Source: a virus
Virus record (IMG/VR): IMGVR_UViG_3300017963_000786
Span: 1 to 22,315 of that record
Strand: one strand, 5' to 3'
DNA: 22,315 bases
A program made the translations under genes and the position numbers. The notes beneath the pieces were generated by a model. That model searched no databases. It had not been told where the DNA came from and saw only the letters and a program-made list of their open reading frames with translations. Every line of letters starts with the position of its first letter. Within the stretch, counting starts at the first letter, position 1. Shown one piece after another: positions 14,776-22,315 of the stretch.

Positions 14776-15795
14776 ATGTCAACGTCGGAAAATGCAAAAA
14801 TTCAATTCGAAGCCGGTCAAACCCTTACCACATACGAGGCGATGACCGATTCGGGAGACCAACAAGTTTTTAATTCAACCGGGGCGGTATGGTCCGGTAA
14901 AGCAGGGACTACCCCTTCGGTTCGTCCTAACGGTATCGTAACCGGACGGACTCTTTTAACCGCGCAATCAACAAACGACGCGGTTAATATCGCGGCTTTT
15001 ACCGCGTATTCCAAAGGAGTATTACAAACCGTTTCCTCAACAAGTACAACCATAACAAGGACCGCGACGGCTACGAAATCCCAAGTTCATTCTGTTACAA
15101 TGGCGAGCGACGGTTCTATCGCGGTTGTAGAAGGGACAATAGGCGCGACACAAGCTTTTTCCGAAACCCGCGCCGCCGCCGGGGGACCTCCTTTGATTCC
15201 GGTCAACGATGTCGAACTCGGTCAAATTCGGGTAACAACCGCGACCGCCGCCGCCATTACCGCGAGCGAGATTTTTCAATTAGTCGGGACTCACACCGAA
15301 CGTTATGATTATCCCGGTTGGTCGGAAAACAACGTCGGCGACGGGATTAACTCCGACGAGTCCGGGAAAGTAAACGCCTATATTGAATTTGATTCGGCTT
15401 TACCTAACTCACATACGGGACCGGTTCCGAAAGCGGTTTATAATCAATATTATACTCCCGTTTACGCCGACTTGGGTCGGGCTTTGGACTTCGTCCCGGC
15501 GGAGAACACGCACTCGGTGTCCTCTTCTCAATACTACGGCGGGACTATCGGATCGAGGTCAACAACTTTGGGCCAAGCTTCATTTACCGCGCTTTTAGCT
15601 GACGGTGTAACGGATACGCTTGTGAGTTTAAAAGATGAAATTATAACAACAAAGATGTTCCCGGACCGCAATAAAACCCCGTATATCTTGACTCAAGGTA
15701 AATTGGGTTTGGCGCGGACTTTTCCGGTTGCCGATCAAAATCAAGCGGCGGCGACTCTCTCAAGTGAGACGGCTTCCGCCGAATTTTCAAGCTAA
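14776..15795 (+). CDS. Major tail (tube) protein
   Basis: The 339-residue protein is beta-rich and exceptionally rich in Ser, Thr and Ala (for example VSSTSTTITRTATATK). It follows the terminator and precedes the chaperone region, which is the tail tube position. No sheath gene is seen beside it, so a non-contractile tail is favoured. It is longer than many tube proteins and may hold an extra surface domain near the C-terminus. AAAGGAGAA precedes the ATG. It is the nearest upstream neighbour of the sulfotransferase-glycosyltransferase and has many possible O-linked sites. Confidence 0.7.
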   Translation: MSTSENAKIQFEAGQTLTTYEAMTDSGDQQVFNSTGAVWSGKAGTTPSVRPNGIVTGRTLLTAQSTNDAVNIAAFTAYSKGVLQTVSSTSTTITRTATATKSQVHSVTMASDGSIAVVEGTIGATQAFSETRAAAGGPPLIPVNDVELGQIRVTTATAAAITASEIFQLVGTHTERYDYPGWSENNVGDGINSDESGKVNAYIEFDSALPNSHTGPVPKAVYNQYYTPVYADLGRALDFVPAENTHSVSSSQYYGGTIGSRSTTLGQASFTALLADGVTDTLVSLKDEIITTKMFPDRNKTPYILTQGKLGLARTFPVADQNQAAATLSSETASAEFSS

Positions 15796-15831
15796 TTTAA
15801 TATTAACCAAATAGGGCGAAAAGAGTAAATT

Positions 15832-17556
15832 ATGATTTTAGTTACAGGTTATCCAAGATCGGGAACGGGCTACGCGGCGAAACTCCTTAACGGCGCGGGT
15901 GTGGGTGTGGGTCATGAAACCGTAAAAGAAGACGGGGCGGTTTCATGGCTTCACATTGCATCGGGGTCGGTCCCGTGGTTAGAGGGCGAAATCGAAACAA
16001 CCGAGTGGAGTAAAGTTATCCATTTGGTCCGTTGTCCCCTCGACGTTTTGTCATCCGCTCAAACCTTGAGCGATGCCGCGTTCGATTATATGTTTCGGTT
16101 TTTAGGAGAACATCCCGGCGGTGAACGCGGGCTACGTTGGTATATGTGGACGTTTTTAAAATGGACCGCATTAATTGAGGCGGAGCGCGATTATTATTTT
16201 AGGGTAGAGGATTTAAAAGACCCGGCGGTTTTAAAAATATTGTTGAGTATAACCGGCGGGACCCTTCCCGATTTATTTGTACTACCGCCGACAAATGTAA
16301 ATTCTCGGGCGCATCCACACTACACTTGGCTTGATTTAGAACTGGCGGACCCGGAACTATCAAAAGAGATTCTTGAATTGACCGCGAAGTATGGTTACTC
16401 AACTTTTAGATTCGGCGCGGTTATGATGGCTAAAGATGAGGCGCGTAATTTAGACCGTTGTCTTTCCTCTATTCGGGGAATCGTCGACGAGATTATTTTA
16501 ATTGATACCGGGTCGACGGACGACACGGTCGCAATTGCTCAATCGTACGGGGCGCGGATATTTCATTCGCCTTGGCGAGATAGTTTCAGTTTTCACCGTA
16601 ACGAAAGTTTAAATTATTCGTCGTGTGATTGGGTGATACAAATAGATTGCGACGAAGAATTAGTCGGCGATACTACCCAATTCCGAACATTTGTGGAAGC
16701 AGTTTCGAAGAGCAAATATAATGCGATGGCTGTTTTATTACGCGATATACACCAAGGCCGAACTACTATGCAATTTAACGCCGCCCGTATTTTTAAACGT
16801 GGGGCGGTCCACTTTGAGGACATCGTCCATAATCGCCCGGTATTTGTAGGCGATGCGGCTATGTCTTCGGACGAACCAGTTTTTTGGTTGCATCATTACG
16901 GGTACGACTTGACCCCGGAAAAGAAAGCGGCAAAATTAGACCGGACAAAAAGATTACTCCTTAAACGAATTACAGATAACCCGAAAGACGCCGACGCATA
17001 TTTTTATTTATCTCAAGTTGAAGGCGAATTAGGGAACACGGAAGAGGTTTTACACTTATGCGAAACCTATATTCAATATCGGGATATATGCACAAAGTTT
17101 AATCGGAGTGTTTTTTATACCCACTTGCAAGCTTTGGAAGCAATCAAGGGTTTGGGCGAAGAGTACGAAGCGGCGTTACATAAGTACATGAATGAACTAC
17201 CTAACGATTTAGATATAACATTTACCGCGATAGAGTACGCTGCAAAAGTTAAGAACATTAAACTCTTAAGGACCGCCGCCGAAAAATTCGTTGAATTGTA
17301 TTCGGTTTATTTAAAAGACTCACACACGCAAGCGAGCCGCTTTGTTTATACTTCCCGACCGGAATGTTTAGCAACGGCTTTGTTTTATGCGTCGACGTTG
17401 GCGTTTTCAACGGGGATAGAAGCACTAAAAAGTTTTAGCGCGGTACTACCTAAAACCATGGAAGGGTACAAGAATAGGGCGATAGAAGACATGCACACCG
17501 CATGTAATAATTTAGGAATAACTTGGAAGTACATACAAAGAGAAGAGGGGGTTTAA
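15832..17556 (+). CDS. Sulfotransferase-like / GT2 glycosyltransferase / helical-repeat fusion protein
   Basis: The 574-residue protein has three parts. Residues 1-190 look like a PAPS sulfotransferase: a GYPRSGTGY phosphate loop (6-14) and LVRCPLDVLSS (65-75) at the 3'-phosphate site. Residues 195-358 are a GT2 glycosyltransferase: MMAKDEARNL (198-207), IDTGSTDDT (224-232), the metal-binding DCD (272-274) and HHYGY (354-358). Residues 365-574 are helical, TPR-like and probably bind substrate. Such GT-TPR proteins glycosylate proteins in the cytoplasm. The gene lies 36 bases after the tube gene, abuts the chaperone ATG, and shares its neighbours' codon use. Confidence 0.85.
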   Translation: MILVTGYPRSGTGYAAKLLNGAGVGVGHETVKEDGAVSWLHIASGSVPWLEGEIETTEWSKVIHLVRCPLDVLSSAQTLSDAAFDYMFRFLGEHPGGERGLRWYMWTFLKWTALIEAERDYYFRVEDLKDPAVLKILLSITGGTLPDLFVLPPTNVNSRAHPHYTWLDLELADPELSKEILELTAKYGYSTFRFGAVMMAKDEARNLDRCLSSIRGIVDEIILIDTGSTDDTVAIAQSYGARIFHSPWRDSFSFHRNESLNYSSCDWVIQIDCDEELVGDTTQFRTFVEAVSKSKYNAMAVLLRDIHQGRTTMQFNAARIFKRGAVHFEDIVHNRPVFVGDAAMSSDEPVFWLHHYGYDLTPEKKAAKLDRTKRLLLKRITDNPKDADAYFYLSQVEGELGNTEEVLHLCETYIQYRDICTKFNRSVFYTHLQALEAIKGLGEEYEAALHKYMNELPNDLDITFTAIEYAAKVKNIKLLRTAAEKFVELYSVYLKDSHTQASRFVYTSRPECLATALFYASTLAFSTGIEALKSFSAVLPKTMEGYKNRAIEDMHTACNNLGITWKYIQREEGV

Positions 17557-17994
17557 ATGGGTTTTAATATTGATAAATTTAGGAATGCTAAAACGAAACC
17601 AAGAACCGATGAATTAGAAATAGAAGTATTAAAAAGCTTTTTCGAGGAAGGCGAAAAACCTATTTTTAAAATGCGGAACCTTACCGGGCATGAACTCGCC
17701 GAGTGTCGGGAAGCGGTTACCGCTAACAAACAATTAAGGGCTTTGGTTGAAAGTTTAATGTCGGAAAACGCTTTAGATAAGGCGAAAGCGATTTGTGAAA
17801 GTATGGGTTTGGGAAGCGACAAGACGCCGGGTGATTTGGTTAACCGAATAGGGATGTTAAAGCACGGGCTAATTGAACCCAAATTCACTAACGAGGATTC
17901 CGTCCGGCTCGCTTCACTTTTCCCGACTCAATTTTATCAATTAACAAACCGCATTGTTGAATTGACGGGACTCGGGGCGGAATTGGGGGAATAG
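17557..17994 (+). CDS. Tail assembly chaperone, short form (gpG-like)
   Basis: The 145-residue protein is helical, charged and placed just before the tape measure gene, which is the standard position of the lambda gpG-type chaperone. It should bind the tape measure during tail assembly. It begins directly after the stop of the glycosyltransferase gene, with GAGGGGG as ribosome binding site. Its TAG is preceded by GGGGGAA, and the -1 frame continues without stops to the tape measure start, as expected for the G/GT pair. Confidence 0.75.
   Translation: MGFNIDKFRNAKTKPRTDELEIEVLKSFFEEGEKPIFKMRNLTGHELAECREAVTANKQLRALVESLMSENALDKAKAICESMGLGSDKTPGDLVNRIGMLKHGLIEPKFTNEDSVRLASLFPTQFYQLTNRIVELTGLGAELGE
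17985..17991 (+). promoter_or_regulatory. Candidate -1 frameshift slippery site GGGGGAA
   Basis: Read as G GGG GAA in the G frame, the heptamer lies directly before the TAG at 17992. The P-site GGG re-pairs perfectly after a one-base backward slip and the A-site GAA re-pairs as GGA with one G-U. A weak hairpin (CGACC 18008-18012, GGTCG 18022-18026) lies 16 bases downstream, longer than the usual spacing. The -1 frame has a TGA at 17958-17960, so slippage must happen between there and the TAG. Confidence 0.55.
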
Positions 17995-18176
17995 ACCGCC
18001 TTTGGAACGACCCCGACGTTAGGTCGAGTATGGCTTTAGCGTATGGAGGCGGGTTAGGGGCACAACGTTTTTTATACGAAGTACGCCCGGATATTTTCCC
18101 CCAAGGGTTTTTGACGGTAGTAGAAACGGAATTATGGTCAAGGTTTATTACTTATATAAAAAGGAAAACTAAATAA
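17991..18176 (+). CDS. Frameshift extension of the tail chaperone (T frame of gpGT-like protein)
   Basis: The -1 frame after the slip encodes 61 residues (beginning IDRLWNDPD, with ALAYGGGLGAQRFLYEVRPD in the middle and ending YIKRKTK). It stops at TAA 18174-18176, overlapping the tape measure ATG as TAATG. No ribosome binding site precedes the internal ATG, so it is best read as a C-terminal extension of the 145-residue protein, giving about 206 residues. In lambda-like phages the extension recruits tube subunits to the chaperone-tape measure complex. Without it, 181 bases of this dense operon would be empty. Confidence 0.65.
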   Translation: MDRLWNDPDVRSSMALAYGGGLGAQRFLYEVRPDIFPQGFLTVVETELWSRFITYIKRKTK

Positions 18177-21058
18177 TGGCGAATGTACGAAAAACAATCG
18201 AGATTATTTTTCAAGGGGTCGACAATGTATCCGCGTCAATTAGTGATATATCCGATTCCCTTTCGGCTTTCGGGGGAAAAGTCGAAGCAATCGCCGAACC
18301 GTTTTCAAAATTAGCGGACGGAGTACTCGCAACCGATGCCGCTTTGCTCGCTTTAGCGGCGGGCGGTTTAACTTACGCTTTTTCGAAATCTAAAGAGTTT
18401 GAAAACGCTTTAATTGAATTGAAAAAAGTTACAGACGGGAATCAAGAGTCGGTAGAAACCGCCCGCCTAAATGCCTTAGCCCTTTCGGACCAATACGGGG
18501 AATCGTCGACGCGGATTTTAGATTCGACCTCAAGTTTTATCCAAGCCGGTTACAATATCGAAGAGGCTATGGGCTTGACTAAGTCGTCGATGGACTTAGT
18601 TATCGCGGGCGGTCTTGAGGCGTCCCAATCGAGCGAATTGCTTATCGCTACCCTAAAAGGGTTCGACGCGCCCGCCACGGACGCGGCGCGGGTTATCGAT
18701 ATTCTAAATTCGGTGAGTAATAAATATGCAACCGACGTTGAGCAATTAGCGCGCGGTATGAGTAAAATCGCGCCGATTGCTCAACTTATGGGTTTCTCTT
18801 TTGAAGAGACCGCCGGTTTATTAACTCCGGTTATCGAGGTTTTTCGTTCCGGGGACGAAGCCGCCGTCGCGCTTAAGACGGGCCTTTTAAAACTGATAGA
18901 CGACGCAAAGCCCGTTAAAGACGCGCTCGCCGCGATTGGGGTTTCTCAAACCGATTTAAACGGTAAACTTCGGTCCGGTAAAGATGTACTTTTAGATGTC
19001 GCGGAAGCCTTTAAAACGGCGGACGAGAATGATAAATTATTTTTAACTTCCCAATTAGTGGGGTTAGAGCAATCCGCTCGTATGGTTACGGTTTTTGATA
19101 ATCTCGCGAAGTATACCGGAATCGTAGGCGTGGCGCTCAACTCCGCCGGGTCCGCCGCCGCCGAAGTCGCTTTACGGTTAGAAAGCGCGGAAATAGCCGT
19201 CAATCGTTTTACTACCGGTTTCGAGAATCTCGGAATTGCCATCGGGGACGAATTCCGGGTCGCCGCCGTTGGCGCAATAAACGGAATGACAGATATCGAG
19301 AACGCTATCCGGGAAGGCGTAACAAGTGGAGCGTTCGAACCCCTATTCACTTTAATTAGTGACTTTGCAAACGAAGCGGGATTCCTTTTTAGAGACATCG
19401 CGAAGGCGTTACCCGAAGCATTTTTAAAATTAGACTATACTGGAATAGGCGAAAGCTTTTCCGCGATTCGGGAAACAATAAGCGGCTTATTCGATGGGTT
19501 AGACTTAGGGGACCCGGACGACTTAGCTGTCGCAATGCAAAAAGTTATCGATACAATCGAAGCCTTAATCCGCGTTACCGACGGAATGATAGAAGGTTTT
19601 AAACCCTTCTTTGACGCTATCGGGCAAGCGATAACGGAAGTAAATAGCTTAGACGATGAGACCGCGAAAGCCTTCGGACAATTACTCGCATCGGCTAAAC
19701 TCGTTACGGACGCGGGCGTCGCTATTGCCGGGGCTTTCTTTGCCATTCAACAAAGCGGCGCGCAAATGTCGAGCGTTTTTGATTTAGTTATCGGGGCAAT
19801 AACGACGGTTTGGAATACCGCGCAATTCGCGTTTTCCGCCATCGCTTCCACTATCGTGGATACCGTAGCGGCGATTTTAACCGGGGTTAACGTTCTCTTT
19901 GAAGGAATCCCGGATATAGCCGTCGAACTTGTACCGGGTTTAAAAGGCTTTAAAGAGGGTTTGCGGGACGTAACGCAAGAAGTACAAGCGTACGGAAGGG
20001 CTATCAAGGAAGACGCCACGAACCAATTTAAAGAGGGGATAGGCGGCGCGGCGCGGGCCTTAAGTGTTTTTACTGGCGGGGCTAAAGACGCCGCCGAAAG
20101 CGCGGATACCTTAAAGAACGCGGTTAACGGAGTTCCGACCGATAAAGTTTTAACCTTAGATGTATCGGTGTCTGACGAGTTTTTAGAAATCCCGGAAACG
20201 ATAGACGCAATACCACTTGAAAAGACCATCGTTTTTAGTGCGGACGGTACGCAGTTAACCGACACATATGACGCCTTGACGGACCTCGACGGGACAGAAT
20301 TAGAATTTATCATAACGGCGGACGATGAAGCCTTAATAAAAGCCGAAGCCGAAATTGATATACTCGCAAACCGCCCTTATGAAATTAACCTCGAAACCTC
20401 TTTAGGAATCGAAGACGCCAAAGAGCGATTAGAAGATTTAAAGCGCGCCGCTGCTACGCTTAAGAATGACCTCCAATTCCAATCGGCGGTGAGCGTTTCG
20501 GACCGGGAAGACCTAACTTCTTTAGAACGTCAAGCGGAAGAGTTAGAGAAAGCGCTCAAGATCAAAGCCAAGGTAGATAAGAGCGACGCAGTTAAAGAAA
20601 TTGACCGAATGAAATTAAGGGCCAAAGCTTTAGATTCTGCTTTTGAATACAAGGCTAAAGTGGATGTCGCCGAAATCGAAGCCGCCGCCGCCGTTACCCA
20701 AGCGGCGTTCGAGTCGATTGGTCAAGGGCTTGCAAGTTCCGGCGACATCTTCGGGTCGTTGGCGGGCGCGTATGCTACCGCTCGCTATGGGTCACAAAGG
20801 GACTTTTTAGAAAGACAAATGAGGGAAGAAAGCGACCGCCGAGAAGAGCAATTAGAATTACAACGGGACTTAATCGAACAACAAATCGCGTATTACGAAG
20901 CCAAGCGTGAAGCCGCCGAACGGGGCCAAGCGTTAATCGAGGTTAACGGGACAGGATTACAACCGCATTTAGAAGCAATTATGTGGGAAGTACTCGCCGC
21001 TATTCAAGTACGCGCAAATGAAGAGGGGCAAGCTGCCCTGTTAGGTTTAAGCTTATGA
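18176..21058 (+). CDS. Tape measure protein
   Basis: The 960-residue protein sets tail length and later helps DNA enter the cell. The N-terminal third follows the TP901-type tape measure pattern (SKSKEFENALIELKKV, SSTRILDSTSSFIQAG, LARGMSKIAPIAQLMGFSFEE). Residues about 500-590 are strongly hydrophobic, as expected for a membrane-inserting core. Coiled-coil segments follow (about 750-830 and 875-920). The end, VNGTGLQPHLEAIMWEVLAAI, may anchor it to the tail tip. At roughly 1.5 angstroms per residue it predicts a tail near 140 nm. It starts by TAATG coupling to the chaperone extension. Confidence 0.9.
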   Translation: MANVRKTIEIIFQGVDNVSASISDISDSLSAFGGKVEAIAEPFSKLADGVLATDAALLALAAGGLTYAFSKSKEFENALIELKKVTDGNQESVETARLNALALSDQYGESSTRILDSTSSFIQAGYNIEEAMGLTKSSMDLVIAGGLEASQSSELLIATLKGFDAPATDAARVIDILNSVSNKYATDVEQLARGMSKIAPIAQLMGFSFEETAGLLTPVIEVFRSGDEAAVALKTGLLKLIDDAKPVKDALAAIGVSQTDLNGKLRSGKDVLLDVAEAFKTADENDKLFLTSQLVGLEQSARMVTVFDNLAKYTGIVGVALNSAGSAAAEVALRLESAEIAVNRFTTGFENLGIAIGDEFRVAAVGAINGMTDIENAIREGVTSGAFEPLFTLISDFANEAGFLFRDIAKALPEAFLKLDYTGIGESFSAIRETISGLFDGLDLGDPDDLAVAMQKVIDTIEALIRVTDGMIEGFKPFFDAIGQAITEVNSLDDETAKAFGQLLASAKLVTDAGVAIAGAFFAIQQSGAQMSSVFDLVIGAITTVWNTAQFAFSAIASTIVDTVAAILTGVNVLFEGIPDIAVELVPGLKGFKEGLRDVTQEVQAYGRAIKEDATNQFKEGIGGAARALSVFTGGAKDAAESADTLKNAVNGVPTDKVLTLDVSVSDEFLEIPETIDAIPLEKTIVFSADGTQLTDTYDALTDLDGTELEFIITADDEALIKAEAEIDILANRPYEINLETSLGIEDAKERLEDLKRAAATLKNDLQFQSAVSVSDREDLTSLERQAEELEKALKIKAKVDKSDAVKEIDRMKLRAKALDSAFEYKAKVDVAEIEAAAAVTQAAFESIGQGLASSGDIFGSLAGAYATARYGSQRDFLERQMREESDRREEQLELQRDLIEQQIAYYEAKREAAERGQALIEVNGTGLQPHLEAIMWEVLAAIQVRANEEGQAALLGLSL

Positions 21059-21417
21059 AAAAACGCATAGGTATTTCAACAAGTGTTTTTGACGCGAACG
21101 GCGCGAAAGTGGTTTCCGTAACAGCGGAAACCCTTTTTAATATCGATAGCGGGTCCCGGCGAGTAACGCGGACCGCGACATTAGACGGCGGTAGTTCTAT
21201 TTATGATACGGGGTTCGCCGCTTCCGATAATACTATAAACGTGATATCGACCGACCCGGACCAAGCCATCGCGGAGTACTTCGCCTATTTAGTAAAGAAT
21301 TATAATACCGTAAACGTGGCGACCGCTAAGGGTTTTTACTACGCGGTCCCGTCCAAGTGGGAAGTTAAAAACAGTTTACCAATTTTAGTTTTACTCATTT
21401 CGGAACAAGTGGTTTAG
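21055..21417 (+). CDS. Distal tail-associated protein (120 aa)
   Basis: The 120-residue protein overlaps the tape measure stop by four bases (ATGA), so it is translationally coupled. It is beta-rich in the middle (RRVTRTATLDGGSSIYDTG) with a helix AIAEYFAYLVKNY and a hydrophobic C-terminus. Its place directly after the tape measure gene is that of distal tail or tail-tip proteins, but it is much shorter than typical Dit proteins. No family is recognised with confidence. Confidence 0.6.
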   Translation: MKKRIGISTSVFDANGAKVVSVTAETLFNIDSGSRRVTRTATLDGGSSIYDTGFAASDNTINVISTDPDQAIAEYFAYLVKNYNTVNVATAKGFYYAVPSKWEVKNSLPILVLLISEQVV

Positions 21418-21430
21418 GAGACCGGCACAA

Positions 21431-21820
21431 ATGGCTTTTAAAATAGACACGGATTTACGGAACGACATTTTAGATAACTCGGTCGTTAACCGGCTTGGTT
21501 CGGGGACGTTGAGCATTTATACCGGTTCCCAACCGTCAAGCCCAAATGACGCGGCAACGGGAACCTTACTTTGCGCGATAACGATATCATCGGGTTTTAA
21601 TACGGCGGTCGGCGGGTCCGTTTCTTTAGCAAGCCCGCCCGAAACCGGGACCGCGAGCGCCACGGGTTTAGCCGGGTGGGGAAGACTCGCAAGCGGTAAT
21701 TATAATATTGATGGTACAATCGCGACATCGGGTGGGGATTTTATTATTAATAATGTTTCTATAGCGTCAGGCGGAACCGTTAATTTGGTTTCGGCTACTA
21801 TATCAATGCCGGAATCGTAA
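21431..21820 (+). CDS. Small phage tail-region structural protein (129 aa)
   Basis: The 129-residue protein is Gly/Ser/Ala-rich and beta-like. It has a GTLSIYTGSQPSSPNDAATG segment near residue 24 and strands GWGRLASGNYN and GGDFIINNVSIASGGTV. This pattern recurs in small proteins beside phage tail fibre genes, probably structural. TTAGGAGACCGG precedes the ATG. It lies between the distal tail gene and the fibre. Confidence 0.65.
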   Translation: MAFKIDTDLRNDILDNSVVNRLGSGTLSIYTGSQPSSPNDAATGTLLCAITISSGFNTAVGGSVSLASPPETGTASATGLAGWGRLASGNYNIDGTIATSGGDFIINNVSIASGGTVNLVSATISMPES

Positions 21821-21837
21821 AATAAAAGGAATTTTTA

Positions 21838-22315
21838 ATGAGTAATTTATGGTATCCATTTAGTGTTTTAACGGGCGGCGGTAGTGGAGCGTTAGACTCG
21901 TTAGACGGTAATACCCTAAACGACGGGGACCGGGCGCTCGTTGTCACGGATTCAATAACTTATGCGTATACACTCGACGCGACGAGCGGCGCGACCGAAA
22001 GCATACCGGAAGTTATCGCGCCCGATACAAACCCCGGCACAAAACGGTGGATAAGAGTATTTATTGAGGGATTGCCGGATTTAATCCAATATGAAAATAC
22101 CGCACCTTCTACGGAATCGACCGCCACGCAAACGAGAGCCATTGCAATTGGCGATAATAACGCGGTTACTGGTACGGGTAATGATAGCAATATTTTAGGC
22201 GGTGAGGGTAACACTCTAACAAATGATAGTTTTAGTACTATCCTTAGCGGGGATTCCCATACATTAACGGGGACAGGTTCCGGTGAATACAATGCTATTT
22301 TAAGCGGAACGTTGC
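21838..22315 (+). CDS. Tail fibre/spike protein, N-terminal part (3' end outside window)
   Basis: ATG at 21838, preceded by AAAAGGAAT, opens a frame that stays open to the end of the window (159 codons). Residues 18-75 match a common fibre/spike start: LDSLDGNTLNDGDRALVV, then a Y-Y-L strand and IAPDTNPGTKRWIRV. From about residue 100 the sequence turns into short repeats with a [GN]-x-N-x-[IVL]-x-G rhythm (IGDNNAVTG, ILGGEGNTLTN, ILSGDSHTLTG), like the beta-roll heads of trimeric adhesins. It should bind the host surface. The receptor cannot be inferred. Confidence 0.75.
   Translation, partial: MSNLWYPFSVLTGGGSGALDSLDGNTLNDGDRALVVTDSITYAYTLDATSGATESIPEVIAPDTNPGTKRWIRVFIEGLPDLIQYENTAPSTESTATQTRAIAIGDNNAVTGTGNDSNILGGEGNTLTNDSFSTILSGDSHTLTGTGSGEYNAILSGTL
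22135..22315 (+). repeat. YadA-head-like short amino-acid repeats in the fibre gene
   Basis: From about 22135 to the window end the fibre frame encodes imperfect 12-15 residue repeats built on a small hydrophobic pair, Gly, then Asn or Asp, then Thr and a hydrophobic residue. The array runs off the window, so its copy number is unknown. Confidence 0.5.

Noticed and set aside
17995-18030. +1 frameshift out of the tail chaperone
   Set aside because: The +1 frame meets a TAG within about ten codons, while the -1 frame stays open to the tape measure start.
19747-20313. Leftward 188-codon frame opposite the tape measure gene, with similar ones at 18946-19398, 9052-9474 and 9523-9900
   Set aside because: These are antisense shadows of strongly supported genes. 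Their Ser/Ala/Val-rich products reflect the codon pattern of the sense gene, and none has a ribosome binding site or recognisable fold.
1-22315. tRNA genes, CRISPR arrays, insertion sequences, integrase or attachment sites
   Set aside because: No cloverleaf-like sequence, regular spaced repeats, transposase-like frame or site-specific recombinase motif was seen on either strand. A computed tRNA and repeat search was not possible.

Overview
The window is a piece of a tailed double-stranded DNA phage (Caudoviricetes), either free or as a prophage. It holds a nearly complete head-and-tail morphogenesis module plus a strip of small accessory genes. The evidence is an unbroken packaging-head-neck-tail gene order: small terminase, large terminase, portal, HK97-type protease, HK97-fold capsid, connectors, tail tube, tail chaperone, tape measure, distal tail, fibre. 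The host cannot be named. Strong AGGAG-type ribosome binding sites indicate a bacterium. Base composition is intermediate, glutamine is almost always CAA, and CTG leucine is almost absent. No integrase, excisionase, tRNA, IS element or CRISPR array was seen. A long tape measure and no visible sheath gene suggest, but do not prove, a long non-contractile tail.

Layout. Positions 1-517 (+) hold the end of a PDDEXK/Holliday-junction-type nuclease gene and two tiny ORFs. Positions 519-4578 (-) hold eleven leftward genes read from a good sigma70-type promoter at 4617-4645. They encode a nucleotidyltransferase-fold protein, a ribbon-helix-helix protein, two Cys-bearing small proteins, a 38-residue membrane peptide, a 448-residue zinc-ribbon protein and several unknowns. 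The AT-rich gap at 4579-4851 is a divergent control region. Positions 4852-22315 (+) form one dense late operon with many stop/start overlaps (GTGA, TAATG, ATGA), ending inside a tail fibre gene.

How it works together. The terminase loads DNA through a portal fused to a Mu gpF-like domain. The protease matures a capsid made from a coiled-coil-bearing precursor. Connectors and a terminator join the head to a tail tube, whose length is set by the tape measure with a chaperone pair. That chaperone pair appears to be made by -1 frameshifting into a previously unlabelled T frame at 17991-18176.

Most unusual points: (1) a 574-residue sulfotransferase-like + GT2 glycosyltransferase + helical-repeat fusion inside the tail operon, between the S/T-rich tail tube gene and the tail chaperone, which suggests phage-encoded modification of virion or host proteins; (2) a signal-peptide-bearing fibre-like protein with an internal domain duplication, right after the capsid gene; (3) a 36-residue membrane micro-protein exactly filling the terL-portal gap with overlaps on both sides; (4) a capsid gene whose CTG/CAG use differs from its neighbours.
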